In this document: positions 43,172 through 52,186 of the stretch, piece after piece
How the letters are laid out: the number at the start of each line of letters is the position of its first letter
How positions within the stretch are numbered: the stretch's first letter is position 1
Translations under genes and position numbers: made by a program
Notes under the pieces: model-generated
What the model was told of the DNA's origin: nothing
The model's input: only the letters and a program-made list of their open reading frames with translations
Database searches by the model: none
DNA from: Moryella indoligenes
Lineage (GTDB): Bacteria > Bacillota > Clostridia > Lachnospirales > Lachnospiraceae
DNA: 64,000 nt
Direction: 5' to 3'
NCBI RefSeq assembly: GCF_030812885.1
Contig: NZ_JAUSTO010000002.1
Location: 62,001 to 126,000, forward strand

Positions 43172-43216
43172 TGGCGTCCATAAGAGGATTTGAACCTCCG
43201 ACCCCACGCTTAGGAG
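43172..43216 (-). other. Attachment site: 3' part of tRNA-Arg(CCU)
   Basis: On the minus strand the 45 nt begin CTCCTAAGCGTGGGGTC and end CTTATGGACGCCA. They give an anticodon loop CTCCTAA, the 3' anticodon strand GCGTG, a full T-arm (GGAGG TTCAAAT CCTCT), acceptor strand TATGGAC, G73 and CCA. The 5' half (GTCCATA and D-arm) is absent: the sequence diverges right at the anticodon loop. This is the duplicated core left by integration into a tRNA-Arg gene. Confidence 0.8.
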
Positions 43217-43454
43217 TATGGCTTACCATGTGATACACGGTTCGGATGTAACTTCCAATATAATCCCTTACGCAGAATGACTTGTAGTAAACGAACTTTA
43301 TGGTGCAAAACACCTATTCTGACGCAGTTTTATGTGTCCGTTGGGTGGTCCTATTAGCAAATTCTTAGCAAGAGGACACCCAGCCAAAGCCGATTACTAC
43401 TGCCATTCTCCACTCCCTTAGTCAAAATGACAAGGCAAATACATGGAGGTTACT

Positions 43455-43652
43455 ATGGACAAGAAAGAGAAAAAGTCACTGCCGGAACCGCGCACATACA
43501 CCGTGGAACAGATTGCGGCCATGCTCAACATTGGCCGCACAACCGCATATCGGCTCGTCAAGCAGGAGGAGTTCAGGATCGTCCGCATAGGCAATGCGAT
43601 CCGCGTCTCCAAGAAATCTTTTGACGAGTGGCTGGAAAGTTTGGAATTGTGA
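43455..43652 (+). CDS. Excisionase-family HTH DNA-binding protein
   Basis: 65 aa from ATG 43455, GGAGG 5 nt upstream. RTYTVEQIAAMLNIGRTTAYRLVKQEEFRIVRIGNAIRVSKKSFDEWLES is the MerR-like excisionase domain. It lies 240 bp from the att site, but no tyrosine integrase gene is in the window, so the recombination module is incomplete here. It may direct excision or act as a regulator of the element. Confidence 0.88.
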   Translation: MDKKEKKSLPEPRTYTVEQIAAMLNIGRTTAYRLVKQEEFRIVRIGNAIRVSKKSFDEWLESLEL

Positions 43653-43725
43653 ATATCGCAAGAAACGCCGTAGGCTCAAAAAACCTATGGCGTTTTTTTA
43701 TACTCATTTTTGAAGGAGGCTGGCA

Positions 43726-44478
43726 ATGAAACTGACAGAAGCAGAAATGAGGATGGTGTTTCAGATTGAAAGTACCAATCAGAACGCTGCCCTGAATGAG
43801 ATTTACATGACATGGTGCTATGCGCCGAACCCGGCAACGAAAGAAACGGCGGAAGGCCTTCTGGACAAGCTCCGCCCACTGTCGGATCAGGAGTGTATGG
43901 ATTTGATCCGCAAGGTGCAGGCCGAATACCATCTGCCGGAGAAAGCCCACACCATCGGGGAAATGCTGGCAGAAGCCAGACAACGATCCGGGGCGCAGAA
44001 ATTATCCGGCCATGACATTATGGCTTTGGAGCGTTTCGACCCGGCGACCAGACACATGATCGTCTTTGATGTTCTTACCCATGACTCGCCTGTTGGCTGG
44101 AAGGGTGAGAAAATGCGCCTGTTCCTGACTGACGCCGGATACAGCAAGGCTTTGGAAAATCAGGAAAAGGGACACATCAAAATCCGTAACCATGCGAAGG
44201 TGCTTTCCGGCGATCTCCACTATGACCATAAAGGCCGTGAGAGGGAGCCGCCCCCAAAATGTATCAAAATCAGCGGAAAATCTTCTGTTTCCTCCTCCGT
44301 GGCTTGCGTTCTGAACAGGGCGTGGATGTTTTCCCATGCGGGAGAAAACGGAGGCATACAGACGGGTAAACCGCTCAAAATCAACACTTTTTATTTTCAC
44401 AGGAAGGAGGTGCGAAGATGGCTGTTTTTCGTATTGAAAAGACCCGTGATTATACGGTCATGTCGAACCATCACTTGA
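43726..44478 (+). CDS. Conserved element protein with doubtful C-terminal extension
   Basis: The frame of 250 codons follows a good GGAGG site. Residues 1-180 (MKLTEAEMRMVFQIESTNQNA to DLHYDHKGRERE) look genuine and are typical of small cytosolic proteins of clostridial elements. The last 70 residues are Ser/Arg/basic with poor coding character and overlap the start of the next gene by 60 nt, so the natural end was probably near 44270 and a frameshift may have extended it. Function unknown. Confidence 0.55.
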   Translation: MKLTEAEMRMVFQIESTNQNAALNEIYMTWCYAPNPATKETAEGLLDKLRPLSDQECMDLIRKVQAEYHLPEKAHTIGEMLAEARQRSGAQKLSGHDIMALERFDPATRHMIVFDVLTHDSPVGWKGEKMRLFLTDAGYSKALENQEKGHIKIRNHAKVLSGDLHYDHKGREREPPPKCIKISGKSSVSSSVACVLNRAWMFSHAGENGGIQTGKPLKINTFYFHRKEVRRWLFFVLKRPVIIRSCRTIT

Positions 44479-45314
44479 AAGATCGGACGCTGACCCTGAA
44501 ATCCAAGGGGCTGCTGTCCATGATGTTGTCGCTCCCTGACGAGTGGAATTACACCACCAGAGGTCTTGCGGCGATCTGCCGGGAAGGTGTGGACAGCATC
44601 GGTGCGGCGTTGAAGGAGCTGGAAGCCCACGGGTATATCCGGCGCACCCAGCTTCGGGATGAAAAAGGCAAGATCACGGATACCGAGTATGTCATTTACG
44701 AAATGCCTCAGTGCGAGCCGCCGTCAAGCCCAGGTACGCCTTTACCGGGTACGGCAAAGCCATATACGGAAAACCCGGATATGGGTATCCCGGATACGGC
44801 GGAACCGTGTACGGAAAACCCCGCACAATTAAATACTAATCAAACAAAGACTGATTTATCAAGTACGGAACTATCAAATCCTATCCAATCAAATCCCCCT
44901 ACCCCCGCAGGGGCAAGGATGGGAACGGATCGGATGGAAGCCAGAGAATGTTATCGTGAAGTGATCTTGGACAACATCGAGTACAGCTATCTGGTGCAGG
45001 ACAGCCATATCGACCGTGAGCAGCTTGACGAGATCGTTGACCTGATCGTGGACACCGTATGTTCTGCCCGCAAAGTCATCCGCATTGCCGGAGATGATTA
45101 TCCGGCGGAGGTGGTAAAGTCCCGGTTTATGAAGCTGGACAGTTCCCATGTTCAGTATGTTATGGACTGCATGAAGGACAACACCACCTATGTCCGCAAT
45201 ATCAAGAAATACCTTCTGGCGGCGCTGTATAACGCCCCGACCACCATCAACAGCTACTATTCTTCCCTGGTGCAGCACGATATGTACGGGGACGGGCAAA
45301 GGGGGCGAGGCTAA
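44418..45314 (+). CDS. RepA/DUF6017-type replication initiator (second element)
   Basis: 298 aa, GGAAGGAGGTG upstream. N-terminal winged helix (LTLKSKGLLSMMLSLPDEWNYTTRGLAAICREGVDSIGAALKELEAHGYI), a Pro/Thr linker, and a C-terminal helical domain (IVDLIVDTVCSARKVIRIAGDDYPAEVVKSRFMKLDSSHVQYVMDCM) like that of 41473-42402. Its stop abuts the pcfB ATG. It differs from the first initiator in its N-terminus, so two elements with separate replication modules meet here. Confidence 0.82.
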   Translation: MAVFRIEKTRDYTVMSNHHLKDRTLTLKSKGLLSMMLSLPDEWNYTTRGLAAICREGVDSIGAALKELEAHGYIRRTQLRDEKGKITDTEYVIYEMPQCEPPSSPGTPLPGTAKPYTENPDMGIPDTAEPCTENPAQLNTNQTKTDLSSTELSNPIQSNPPTPAGARMGTDRMEARECYREVILDNIEYSYLVQDSHIDREQLDEIVDLIVDTVCSARKVIRIAGDDYPAEVVKSRFMKLDSSHVQYVMDCMKDNTTYVRNIKKYLLAALYNAPTTINSYYSSLVQHDMYGDGQRGRG

Positions 45315-45806
45315 ATGCAGGAGGAAGTAACGCAGGGCGCCGTGACGCTCATTGTTGACGGAGCCAAGCTAAGTGAGCAGGTCTTTGAAAAGGCCGTCAA
45401 AAAGTTCCTGGAGGAAATTCAGAAAAGCCAGAAGCCAAAAATCTACCGCGGCAGGCAGAGCCTTAAACAGCTTACCAGCCAAAACGCCGGTCTTGCCAAT
45501 ATCGAGATCAGTGACAAGAATATCAAGGCTTTCTCCCGTGTGGCGAAGAAATACCATGTGGATTTTGCCTTGAAGAAAGACACCGCCGCAGAGCAGCCCC
45601 GTTACCTGGTCTTTTTCAAAAGCCGGGACGCGGATGCCATCACAGCGGCATTTCAGGAGTTTGCCAGCCGCAAAATGAGCCGTGAGGAAAAGCCCTCCAT
45701 CCGGGAACGGCTGACCCAGGCGAAGGAACGGGCGGCAGAGAAAGCGGAACACCGCACCATTGACCGGGAGAAAGTAAAGGTCAAAGATCGGAGCGTGCAG
45801 AGATGA
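45315..45806 (+). CDS. pcfB: PcfB-family conjugation accessory protein (DUF3801)
   Basis: 163 aa, starting directly after the rep stop and overlapping pcfC by 4 nt (ATGA). KAVKKFLEEIQ, GRQSLKQLTSQNAGLANIEISDKNIKAFSRVAKKYHVDFALKKD and the basic tail match the PcfB/DUF3801 family, an accessory to the VirD4-like coupling protein in pCF10-type systems. Confidence 0.88.
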   Translation: MQEEVTQGAVTLIVDGAKLSEQVFEKAVKKFLEEIQKSQKPKIYRGRQSLKQLTSQNAGLANIEISDKNIKAFSRVAKKYHVDFALKKDTAAEQPRYLVFFKSRDADAITAAFQEFASRKMSREEKPSIRERLTQAKERAAEKAEHRTIDREKVKVKDRSVQR

Positions 45807-46333
45807 ACATGAAAAAACTGTTTTTGCTGAACCTTCCGTATCTTCTGTTCGTGTATCCCTTCGATAAGCTGGCACAGGCTTTCCGGCTTGCGCCCGGTTC
45901 TGACCTCTCCGGCAAGCTGCTTTCCATCGGGGACGGTTTCACGGCAGCACTTTCCTCCCCGTGGCTCAGTTTCCAGCCAACGGACCTGCTGATCGGCATA
46001 ACCGGTGCGGTGGTCCTTCGCATGGCGGTCTACCTGAAAGGCAAGAACGCTAAGAAGTACCGTCACGGAATCGAGTATGGTTCTGCCCGCTGGGGTACGG
46101 CGGCAGATATCGCTCCCTACATGGACAAGGACTTTTTCCAGAACATCCCCATGACACAGACGGAGCGGATCACAATGGCGAGCCGTCCAAAACAGCCGAA
46201 GTATGCCAGAAACAAAAACATTCTGGTGATCGGCGGCTCCGGCAGCGGCAAGACGCGGTTCTTCTGTAAGCCGTCACTGCTGCAAGCCCATTCGTCCTAT
46301 GTCTGCACCGATCCGAAAGGATTAACCTTATAA
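45803..46333 (+). pseudogene. pcfC: VirD4/PcfC coupling protein, 5' part (interrupted)
   Basis: The gene starts MNMKKLFLLNLPYLLFVYPF with two hydrophobic spans and reaches Walker A IGGSGSGKTRFF. At GG 46319-46320 (CCGAAAGG) it is joined to a mobile element and stops 13 nt later. The remainder (54083-55322) continues at the same residue: PKG|TLLPE. Full protein about 585 aa. The coupling ATPase that feeds the relaxosome to the secretion channel is therefore disrupted. Confidence 0.92.
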
Positions 46334-46375
46334 GGACAGAGAAAATAATAAAAACTTGGAAAGGAGGTAATTCTC

Positions 46376-48046
46376 ATGTCAAATATGAAAAGAACAGGAC
46401 AAACAGCCCTTTATGAGCGTTTAAGTCGTGATGATGAAATGCAAGGAGAGAGCAATTCCATCACCAATCAAAAGCAGCTACTTGAAAGCTATGCCAAAAG
46501 AAACGGCTTTGTAAATATTTATCACTATACAGACGATGGAGTAAGCGGAACAACCTTTGATAGAGAGGGATTTCAAAAGATGATAAAAGCAGTAGAAGAA
46601 AACAAAGTATCTACTGTGATAGTAAAAGATATGAGTAGGTTTGGCAGAGATTACCTCAAAGTAGGCTTTTACACCGAAATACTGTTCAAAGAAAAGGGAG
46701 TAAGGTTTATTGCTATCAATAACGGAATAGACAGTGAGAAACAAGCAGAAAGCGACTTTACCCCATTTCTAAACATTATGAACGAATGGTACGCAAGAGA
46801 TACATCAAGAAAAATACAATCTATCTTCAGAGCAAGAATGGAAGAGGGTAAAAGAGTATCCCCAAGTGTGCCATACGGCTATTTTAGAAACCCTAAGAAC
46901 AAACAGGAGCTACTTGTCGATAAAGAGAGTGCAAAGGTCGTAAAACGCATTTACCATCTTGTAATAGAGGGATATGGAGTAACACAGATAGCAGATATAC
47001 TAACCAAAGATAAAGTCCTTATCCCATCAGCCTATGCAGAAATACATTACCCTGAAAATAACCATAGCTCCAAGAAAAGAGGAATAGAAGACCCGTATTT
47101 TTGGACACCGACCACAGTAGGCTATATCTTAGAAAAAAGAGAATATATGGGACACACTGTACTTGGTAAAACAATATGCCTTGATTACAAAACTAAGAAA
47201 CGCAGAAAGGCAAAAGAAGAGGAACTCATTATCTTCAAAAACACCCATGAAGCTATCATTGACGAAGAAACATGGAATAATGCTCAAAGGCTAAGAAAGA
47301 CAGTAAGAAGAAGTCCGAAGTACGGTACAACATCAAATCCACTTACAGGACTTTTAATCTGTGCAGATTGTGGAGGAAAATTAAGTTACAGAGAGCCGGC
47401 AGAACATAAAGAAAAGAAATATGATAGTGATTACTCTTTTGTATGTCAACATTACAGACACAGAAAAGGCAGTTGCAGTATGCACTACATTAAAGTAAAA
47501 ACAGTGAATGAAATTCTCTTAAAATCAATAAAGGAAATAACAGATTTTGCAAAAGAAGAAAAGCAAGAATTTCTAAAAGTGATGAACAAGTTATCCGACG
47601 AAAAAAGAGAAGAAAAGTATCAAGAGGATAAAGAGAAATTAGAAAAACTGTCCTCAAGAAATGGAGAATTGACAACACTTATTACAAAGCTGTATGAAGA
47701 CCACGCACTTGGGAAAATTCCTGTAAAACACTTTGATAGATTATTTAATATATATGATACGGAGCAACAAGACTTAGAAAAACAAATACAGTATTTTGAG
47801 CAAGAAATAGAAAGCTACCATCAGAGAAAAGTTGATACCGATAAATTCCTAAAGATGATAGAGAAGTATACAGACATTGAGGAACTTACAGTACCGATGA
47901 TAAATGAATATATAGAAAAAGTAGTAGTCCATGAAGCAACAGGGGGAAGAAAAGGAAAAGACAGAAAACAACAAGTTGATGTTTACTTTAACTTTATAGG
48001 CAACTGTCAAGTACCACAGAAAGCTGATATAGAAAAAATGGCTTAA
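46376..48046 (+). CDS. Large serine recombinase (TnpX-like)
   Basis: 556 aa, GGAAAGGAGG upstream. Resolvase domain with catalytic Ser17 (LYERLSRDDEM) and TDDGVSGTTFDREGFQKMI, VKDMSRFGRDYL; recombinase domain with PYGYFRNPKN; zinc ribbon CADCGG and later SFVCQHYRHRKGSC; coiled coil; C-terminal DUF4368-like part. It excises and integrates the element at a GG dinucleotide. It is the first gene at the left end, as in Tn4451-like elements. Confidence 0.93.
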   Translation: MSNMKRTGQTALYERLSRDDEMQGESNSITNQKQLLESYAKRNGFVNIYHYTDDGVSGTTFDREGFQKMIKAVEENKVSTVIVKDMSRFGRDYLKVGFYTEILFKEKGVRFIAINNGIDSEKQAESDFTPFLNIMNEWYARDTSRKIQSIFRARMEEGKRVSPSVPYGYFRNPKNKQELLVDKESAKVVKRIYHLVIEGYGVTQIADILTKDKVLIPSAYAEIHYPENNHSSKKRGIEDPYFWTPTTVGYILEKREYMGHTVLGKTICLDYKTKKRRKAKEEELIIFKNTHEAIIDEETWNNAQRLRKTVRRSPKYGTTSNPLTGLLICADCGGKLSYREPAEHKEKKYDSDYSFVCQHYRHRKGSCSMHYIKVKTVNEILLKSIKEITDFAKEEKQEFLKVMNKLSDEKREEKYQEDKEKLEKLSSRNGELTTLITKLYEDHALGKIPVKHFDRLFNIYDTEQQDLEKQIQYFEQEIESYHQRKVDTDKFLKMIEKYTDIEELTVPMINEYIEKVVVHEATGGRKGKDRKQQVDVYFNFIGNCQVPQKADIEKMA

Positions 48047-48093
48047 AAATGGTATAATATTAAACAAAATAGGATTGTGAGGGGGGTGTTTTT

Positions 48094-49572
48094 ATGTCGG
48101 CAATTAAAATTGAAAACCTCACTTTCTCATATTATGGATATGTAAAACCTATATTTGAAAATGTATCGTTTTCCTTTGATACAAACTGGAAAATAGGATT
48201 GATAGGAAGAAATGGAATTGGTAAATCAACTCTATTTAAGTTACTTTTAAATCAAGAAACTTATCAAGGTAAAATAAGCAAGGATGTTGAATTTATTAAA
48301 TTTCCACCAGATATAATTGATACTTCAAAATTAGGAATTGAGTTATATAAAGAACTAATATCAGATGAGGAAGAATGGAAATTATTTAGAGAACTTAATT
48401 TGCTAAATGTAGATGAGAACCTTGTTTACAGAGAGTTTGAAACGCTTTCTAAAGGAGAACAAACAAAAATCCTTTTAGCTATTTTGTTTACAAGAGAAGA
48501 TGGCTTTTTACTTATTGATGAACCAACAAACCATTTAGATATGGACGGAAGAAAAATTGTAAGTGAATATCTGAAAAGTAAAAAAGGATTTTTGCTTATA
48601 TCTCATGATAGAGATTTTTTAGATGGTTGTATCAATCATGTTATTTCTATTAACAGGAATTCTATTGATGTCCAATCGGGAAATTTTACATCATGGTATG
48701 AAAACAAAGTGATGAAAGACCAATTTGAAATTAGTCAAAATGAGAGATTAAGAAAAGATATTAAACGATTAAAAGAGGCTGCAAGACAAAGTCAAATTTG
48801 GTCTGATAAAATTGAAAATACTAAAAATGGTGTGAAAGTATCAGGTGTAAAACCAGACAAAGGACATATAGGTCATCAATCAGCCAAGATGATGAAAAAA
48901 TCTAAGAATTTGGAGAATAGACAAAACAAGGCAATAGAAGAAAAACAGAGTTTACTAAAAGATATTGAAACAAAGGAAAGTTTATTATTGCATCCATTAC
49001 ATCATCATAAAAATCCTCTAATATCGGTTAGCAATTTATCATCATGCTATGGAGAGAGACAGATATTAAGCAATGTAAGTTTCGAGATAAAACAAGGCGA
49101 TATAGTGGCTATATATGGTCAAAATGGTAGTGGAAAATCAACCTTGATTAAAATTTTATTAGAGTTACATCATGAGTATATTGGTGAAATAAAATCGGCA
49201 AGTAATTTAAAAATATCGTATATTCCTCAAGATACATCTAATTTAACAGGTAGCCTAAATGAGTATATTCATAAGCAAGGTGTTGATGAAACATTGTGCA
49301 AAACAATTCTTAGGAAATTAGATTTTGTAAGAGAATTATTTGAAATGGATATGAAGAACTATAGCGATGGACAAAAAAAGAAAGTTTTAATTGCTGTAAG
49401 TTTATCAAAGCCAGCTCATATATTTGTTTGGGACGAACCACTGAATTATATAGATGTAATATCAAGAATACAGATTGAGGAAATTATAAAAGAAGCAAAG
49501 CCTACACTCATATTTGTAGAACACGATAAGCGATTTGTAGAGGATATAGCCAATAAAATCATACAATTATAA
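48094..49572 (+). CDS. ABC-F protein, Lsa/Vga-like ribosomal protection
   Basis: 492 aa, two ABC domains without membrane spans. First: Walker A IGRNGIGKSTL, LSKGEQTK, LLIDEPTNHLDMDGRK, SHDRDFLDG; linker of about 80 residues, Lys-rich (ENRQNKAIEEKQSLLK); second: YGQNGSGKSTL, SDGQKKK and WDEPLNYIDV. Length and layout fit Lsa-type proteins, which dislodge lincosamides, streptogramin A and pleuromutilins from ribosomes (family knowledge). Sequence is divergent from the Lsa(A) I remember, so the resistance profile is not assured. It is likely the main cargo of this element. Confidence 0.8.
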   Translation: MSAIKIENLTFSYYGYVKPIFENVSFSFDTNWKIGLIGRNGIGKSTLFKLLLNQETYQGKISKDVEFIKFPPDIIDTSKLGIELYKELISDEEEWKLFRELNLLNVDENLVYREFETLSKGEQTKILLAILFTREDGFLLIDEPTNHLDMDGRKIVSEYLKSKKGFLLISHDRDFLDGCINHVISINRNSIDVQSGNFTSWYENKVMKDQFEISQNERLRKDIKRLKEAARQSQIWSDKIENTKNGVKVSGVKPDKGHIGHQSAKMMKKSKNLENRQNKAIEEKQSLLKDIETKESLLLHPLHHHKNPLISVSNLSSCYGERQILSNVSFEIKQGDIVAIYGQNGSGKSTLIKILLELHHEYIGEIKSASNLKISYIPQDTSNLTGSLNEYIHKQGVDETLCKTILRKLDFVRELFEMDMKNYSDGQKKKVLIAVSLSKPAHIFVWDEPLNYIDVISRIQIEEIIKEAKPTLIFVEHDKRFVEDIANKIIQL

Positions 49573-49613
49573 ATGAAATAAACACTCAAAGTTTAGAAAA
49601 AGACTAACTCAGA

Positions 49614-49648
49614 AACAGTAAATCAAAAAAATGGTTTACTGTTTTTTT
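49614..49648 (+). terminator. Terminator after ABC-F gene
   Basis: AACAGTAAA and TTTACTGTT pair across a short loop and a TTTTTTT run follows. A near-copy lies at 53811-53840 before tnpW. Confidence 0.85.
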
Positions 49649-49682
49649 ATTGCTCAAAATTAAAAAGAAAGGAACACAGAAA

Positions 49683-50003
49683 ATGAAAAACATAGATGAA
49701 AAAATCTTAATGGCAGAAGAAGAAATTAAGCAGTTACAAAACAAAAGAAAAAAGCTCATCAGTCAACAGAAACAAGAAGAAAGAAAAAAGAGAGATAAAA
49801 GAATATATGAAAAAGGAGCAGTCTTTGAAAGTATCTTTACAGAAAGCAAGGATTTCACCAAAGATGAATTTTATCAGTTAATCACATTCCCAAATATCAA
49901 AGAAGCAGTCAATCAAAAAATCTTAAAAATCATAGAGCAAAGAGAACAGATGGAAGTAGAAAATACAGGAAAAGAAGATGAAGAAACGGACATCGAAGAA
50001 TAG
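49683..50003 (+). CDS. Mobilization-associated coiled-coil protein (DUF3847-like)
   Basis: 106 aa, AGAAAGGA upstream. Charged, helical: EKILMAEEEIKQLQNKRKKLISQQKQEERKKRDKRIYEKGA, then ESIFTESKDFTKDEFYQLI, with acidic tail. Such proteins precede the MobA/MobL gene in clostridial mobilizable transposons. Likely a relaxosome accessory protein. Confidence 0.7.
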   Translation: MKNIDEKILMAEEEIKQLQNKRKKLISQQKQEERKKRDKRIYEKGAVFESIFTESKDFTKDEFYQLITFPNIKEAVNQKILKIIEQREQMEVENTGKEDEETDIEE

Positions 50004-50004
50004 T

Positions 50005-50131
50005 CCCTTGTTTACAAGGGCGCACTTATACACCCTAAAGGGTGTGTGCGTTCTCCGAAGGCTCTTAGCAGAGGGCATATCAGCTAACGCTGATACAGGG
50101 GAGCTACACTCCCCTACGGAAATAAATTTCC
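50005..50131. other. Candidate oriT: five adjacent hairpins with RSF1010-type nick sequence
   Basis: Five dyads: CCCTTG-TTTA-CAAGGG (50005-50020), CACCCT-AA-AGGGTG (50031-50044, extended by CGCAC/GTGCG), TATCAGC-TAAC-GCTGATA (50078-50095), GGGGAG-CTACA-CTCCCC (50098-50114) and GGAAAT-AA-ATTTCC (50118-50131). AAGGGCGCACTTA at 50016-50028 is the reverse complement of TAAGTGCGCCCTT, the nic core of RSF1010/pIP501-type origins (established knowledge). It lies directly upstream of the MobA/MobL gene. Confidence 0.8.
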
Positions 50132-50155
50132 TACCCCGTGTGTACTTCCAAAAAG

Positions 50156-50185
50156 AAATCGGATAAAAAACTATCCGATTTTTTT
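50156..50185 (+). terminator. Terminator upstream of mobA
   Basis: AAATCGGAT and ATCCGATTT pair (9 bp) with an 8-nt loop and a T-run (TTTTTTT). It separates the oriT-region transcript from the relaxase gene, which may act to limit its expression. Confidence 0.85.
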
Positions 50186-50244
50186 AGGAAGTCTTATCCA
50201 TCGCCACATAAAAGTATCAGAAAAACGAAAGGGGGTTTTTAGCT

Positions 50245-51705
50245 ATGGCGATATATCATCTCAGTATAAAGATTATTTCAAGAGGCAAAGGGAAAAGTGC
50301 AGTTGCGGCAGCTTCCTATCGCAGTGGCGAAAAGATAAAAAATGAATATGATGGCATAGTCCACGACTTTACAAGGAAAGGCGGAATAGCCCATACCGAA
50401 ATTTTATTGCCACGAAATGCACCACAGGAATTTGTAAGTCGTTCTGTCTTGTGGAACAGTGTTGAGAAAATAGAAAAAAGTAAAAACTCACAGCTTGCAA
50501 GAGAAATCGAAATTGCCTTACCCAAAGAACTGAGTAGAGAAAAACAGATAGAGCTTGTAAGGAAATATGTAAAAGAAAATTTTGTGAAAGTCGGTATGTG
50601 TGCCGATGTTGCTTTGCACGATAAAAATGACGGAAACCCACACGCACATATCTTACTTACCATGCGACCGTTAAACGAAGATAAAACATGGGGAGCAAAA
50701 TCAAAAAAAGAATATATCCTTGATAAAAACGGAGAAAAGATAAAACTCAAAAACGGCAATTACAAAACAAGAAAAATCAATACAACCGATTGGAATGAGC
50801 AAGAAAAAGCGGAAGAGTGGCGAAAAGCATGGGCAGACATTACAAATAAATATCTTGAAGAAAACAGCATACAGGAAAAAGTAGACCATCGTTCCTATCA
50901 AAGACAAGGAATAGAGCAAATACCGACCACTCATTTAGGAGTATCAGCAACACAAATGGAGAAGAAAGGCATAGCTACAGACAGAGGAAATATTAACCGA
51001 GAAATCAAACATCAAAATGCGATTTTAAGAGAAATTTCAAGAAGAATAAAAGCCTTGTTAAATTGGATAAGAGGAATTGGAAAAGAAGAAACAGCAGAAA
51101 CAGAAAACATAAAATCCACCATCCCACCAAAAGAAAATCTACTATCCATTTTTGAAAATCTTATCAATCAAAACGCAGATAGCAATAATGCAGACTTAGA
51201 GAAATATATTGAGAGTTATCAGCTTCTTAAAGATAAAAACATCACTTCCATATCTGAACTGAAAGAAAGCATAGTTACTTTAAGAGATAAGAATTACAAG
51301 ACCACAAAAGCTATCAAAGACACTGAAAAAAGAATTGATGATAAAACACAGCTTATCGACCAAGCCGAGAAATATTTGAAACATAAAGATATCTACAAAG
51401 CCTATACCAAATTAAAGAAAAGCAAACAGGAAGATTTTTATAATGAGCATACTGCAGAGATTATTCTATTTGAGAGTGCCAAGAAATATCTGAAAGAGCA
51501 TTTAGGTGAAAGTAAGACCTTAAATATATCCAAGTGGAAATCAGAGGCTAGCACTTTGAAGAAAGAGAAAAAGAGCCTATACAATCAAATATTAGAAATA
51601 CGAGAGGAAGTTAAACAAGCTGAAAGTGTTAGAAGCTGTATAGAGAAATTACTACAAGAAAACAGAGGACTAACACAGGTAAAGAGGAACGAGTTAGACC
51701 TATAA
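50245..51705 (+). CDS. MobA/MobL-family relaxase
   Basis: 486 aa, AAAGGGGG upstream. Relaxase motifs: catalytic Tyr in AAASYRSGEK (Y25), and metal-binding HxH in GNPHAHILLTMRPL (H133, H135). The C-terminal half is coiled coil. It nicks oriT (see 50005-50131) and leads the strand into a recipient using a co-resident conjugation apparatus. It belongs to the MobL/MobA clade of mobilizable clostridial elements. Confidence 0.92.
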   Translation: MAIYHLSIKIISRGKGKSAVAAASYRSGEKIKNEYDGIVHDFTRKGGIAHTEILLPRNAPQEFVSRSVLWNSVEKIEKSKNSQLAREIEIALPKELSREKQIELVRKYVKENFVKVGMCADVALHDKNDGNPHAHILLTMRPLNEDKTWGAKSKKEYILDKNGEKIKLKNGNYKTRKINTTDWNEQEKAEEWRKAWADITNKYLEENSIQEKVDHRSYQRQGIEQIPTTHLGVSATQMEKKGIATDRGNINREIKHQNAILREISRRIKALLNWIRGIGKEETAETENIKSTIPPKENLLSIFENLINQNADSNNADLEKYIESYQLLKDKNITSISELKESIVTLRDKNYKTTKAIKDTEKRIDDKTQLIDQAEKYLKHKDIYKAYTKLKKSKQEDFYNEHTAEIILFESAKKYLKEHLGESKTLNISKWKSEASTLKKEKKSLYNQILEIREEVKQAESVRSCIEKLLQENRGLTQVKRNELDL

Positions 51706-51766
51706 AATTGAGTGAAAAAATGGTATAATATTAAATAAGTATTTGATTTTGGAGGTGTTTAAATTC

Positions 51767-52186
51767 ATGGATGAAAGAGAGAAAATCATTCGTTTATGGT
51801 TTGATATGTGGCTTACACAAAAAAACTTAGGAATAGATGATATTTTTTCAGATGATGTGATTTATATTGAGAGTTGGTGTCCTAAGTATGAAAATCGGCA
51901 AACAGTAAAGCACTGGTTTAATGAGTGGAATACAAGAGGAAAAGTTCTTGCGTGGGATATAAAGCAATTTTTTCATAAGGATAATCAAACTATTGTAGAA
52001 TGGCACTTCAAAAATAAAATGAATGAGGGGAAAGTTGAAGAATTTGACGGTATCTCTTTGATTGTTTGGACAGCCGATAATAAGATAAAAGCATTGAAAG
52101 AGTTTGGTTGTAATTGTAACAACTACAATCCTTACAAAGAGAGTGAAACACCATTATTTAGAGATGAAAAAGCAAATTGGTTTTAG
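51767..52186 (+). CDS. NTF2/SnoaL-like protein
   Basis: 139 aa from ATG 51767 (MDEREKIIRLWFDMWLT), with GGAGGTG upstream; a frame starting 24 nt earlier lacks a site. It has the cone-like fold pattern of SnoaL/NTF2 proteins: IRLWFDMWL, WFNEWNTRGKVLAWDIKQFF and VEWHFKNKMN. Such small proteins often ride with resistance loci but function here is unknown. Confidence 0.7.
   Translation: MDEREKIIRLWFDMWLTQKNLGIDDIFSDDVIYIESWCPKYENRQTVKHWFNEWNTRGKVLAWDIKQFFHKDNQTIVEWHFKNKMNEGKVEEFDGISLIVWTADNKIKALKEFGCNCNNYNPYKESETPLFRDEKANWF

Larger units (their letters stand above)
42760..43454. other. Element end region: repeats, terminator, att site; no genes
   Basis: About 700 bp without a supported gene. 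It holds four direct copies of TTAGCTGG (42921, 42954, 43006, 43167), a terminator-like hairpin, the 45-bp tRNA-Arg 3' segment and, at about 43340-43382, an inverted pair TGGGTGGTCCT/AGGACACCCA around two TTAGCAA words. This is the layout of an integrase-binding attachment region with arm sites. Confidence 0.6.

Noticed and set aside
43172..43216. A functional tRNA-Arg gene
   Set aside because: The 5' half is missing: no GTCCATA acceptor strand or D-arm within 100 nt.
44002..44400. Minus-strand open frame overlapping the end of the 43726 gene
   Set aside because: No start signals; antisense to the conserved element protein.
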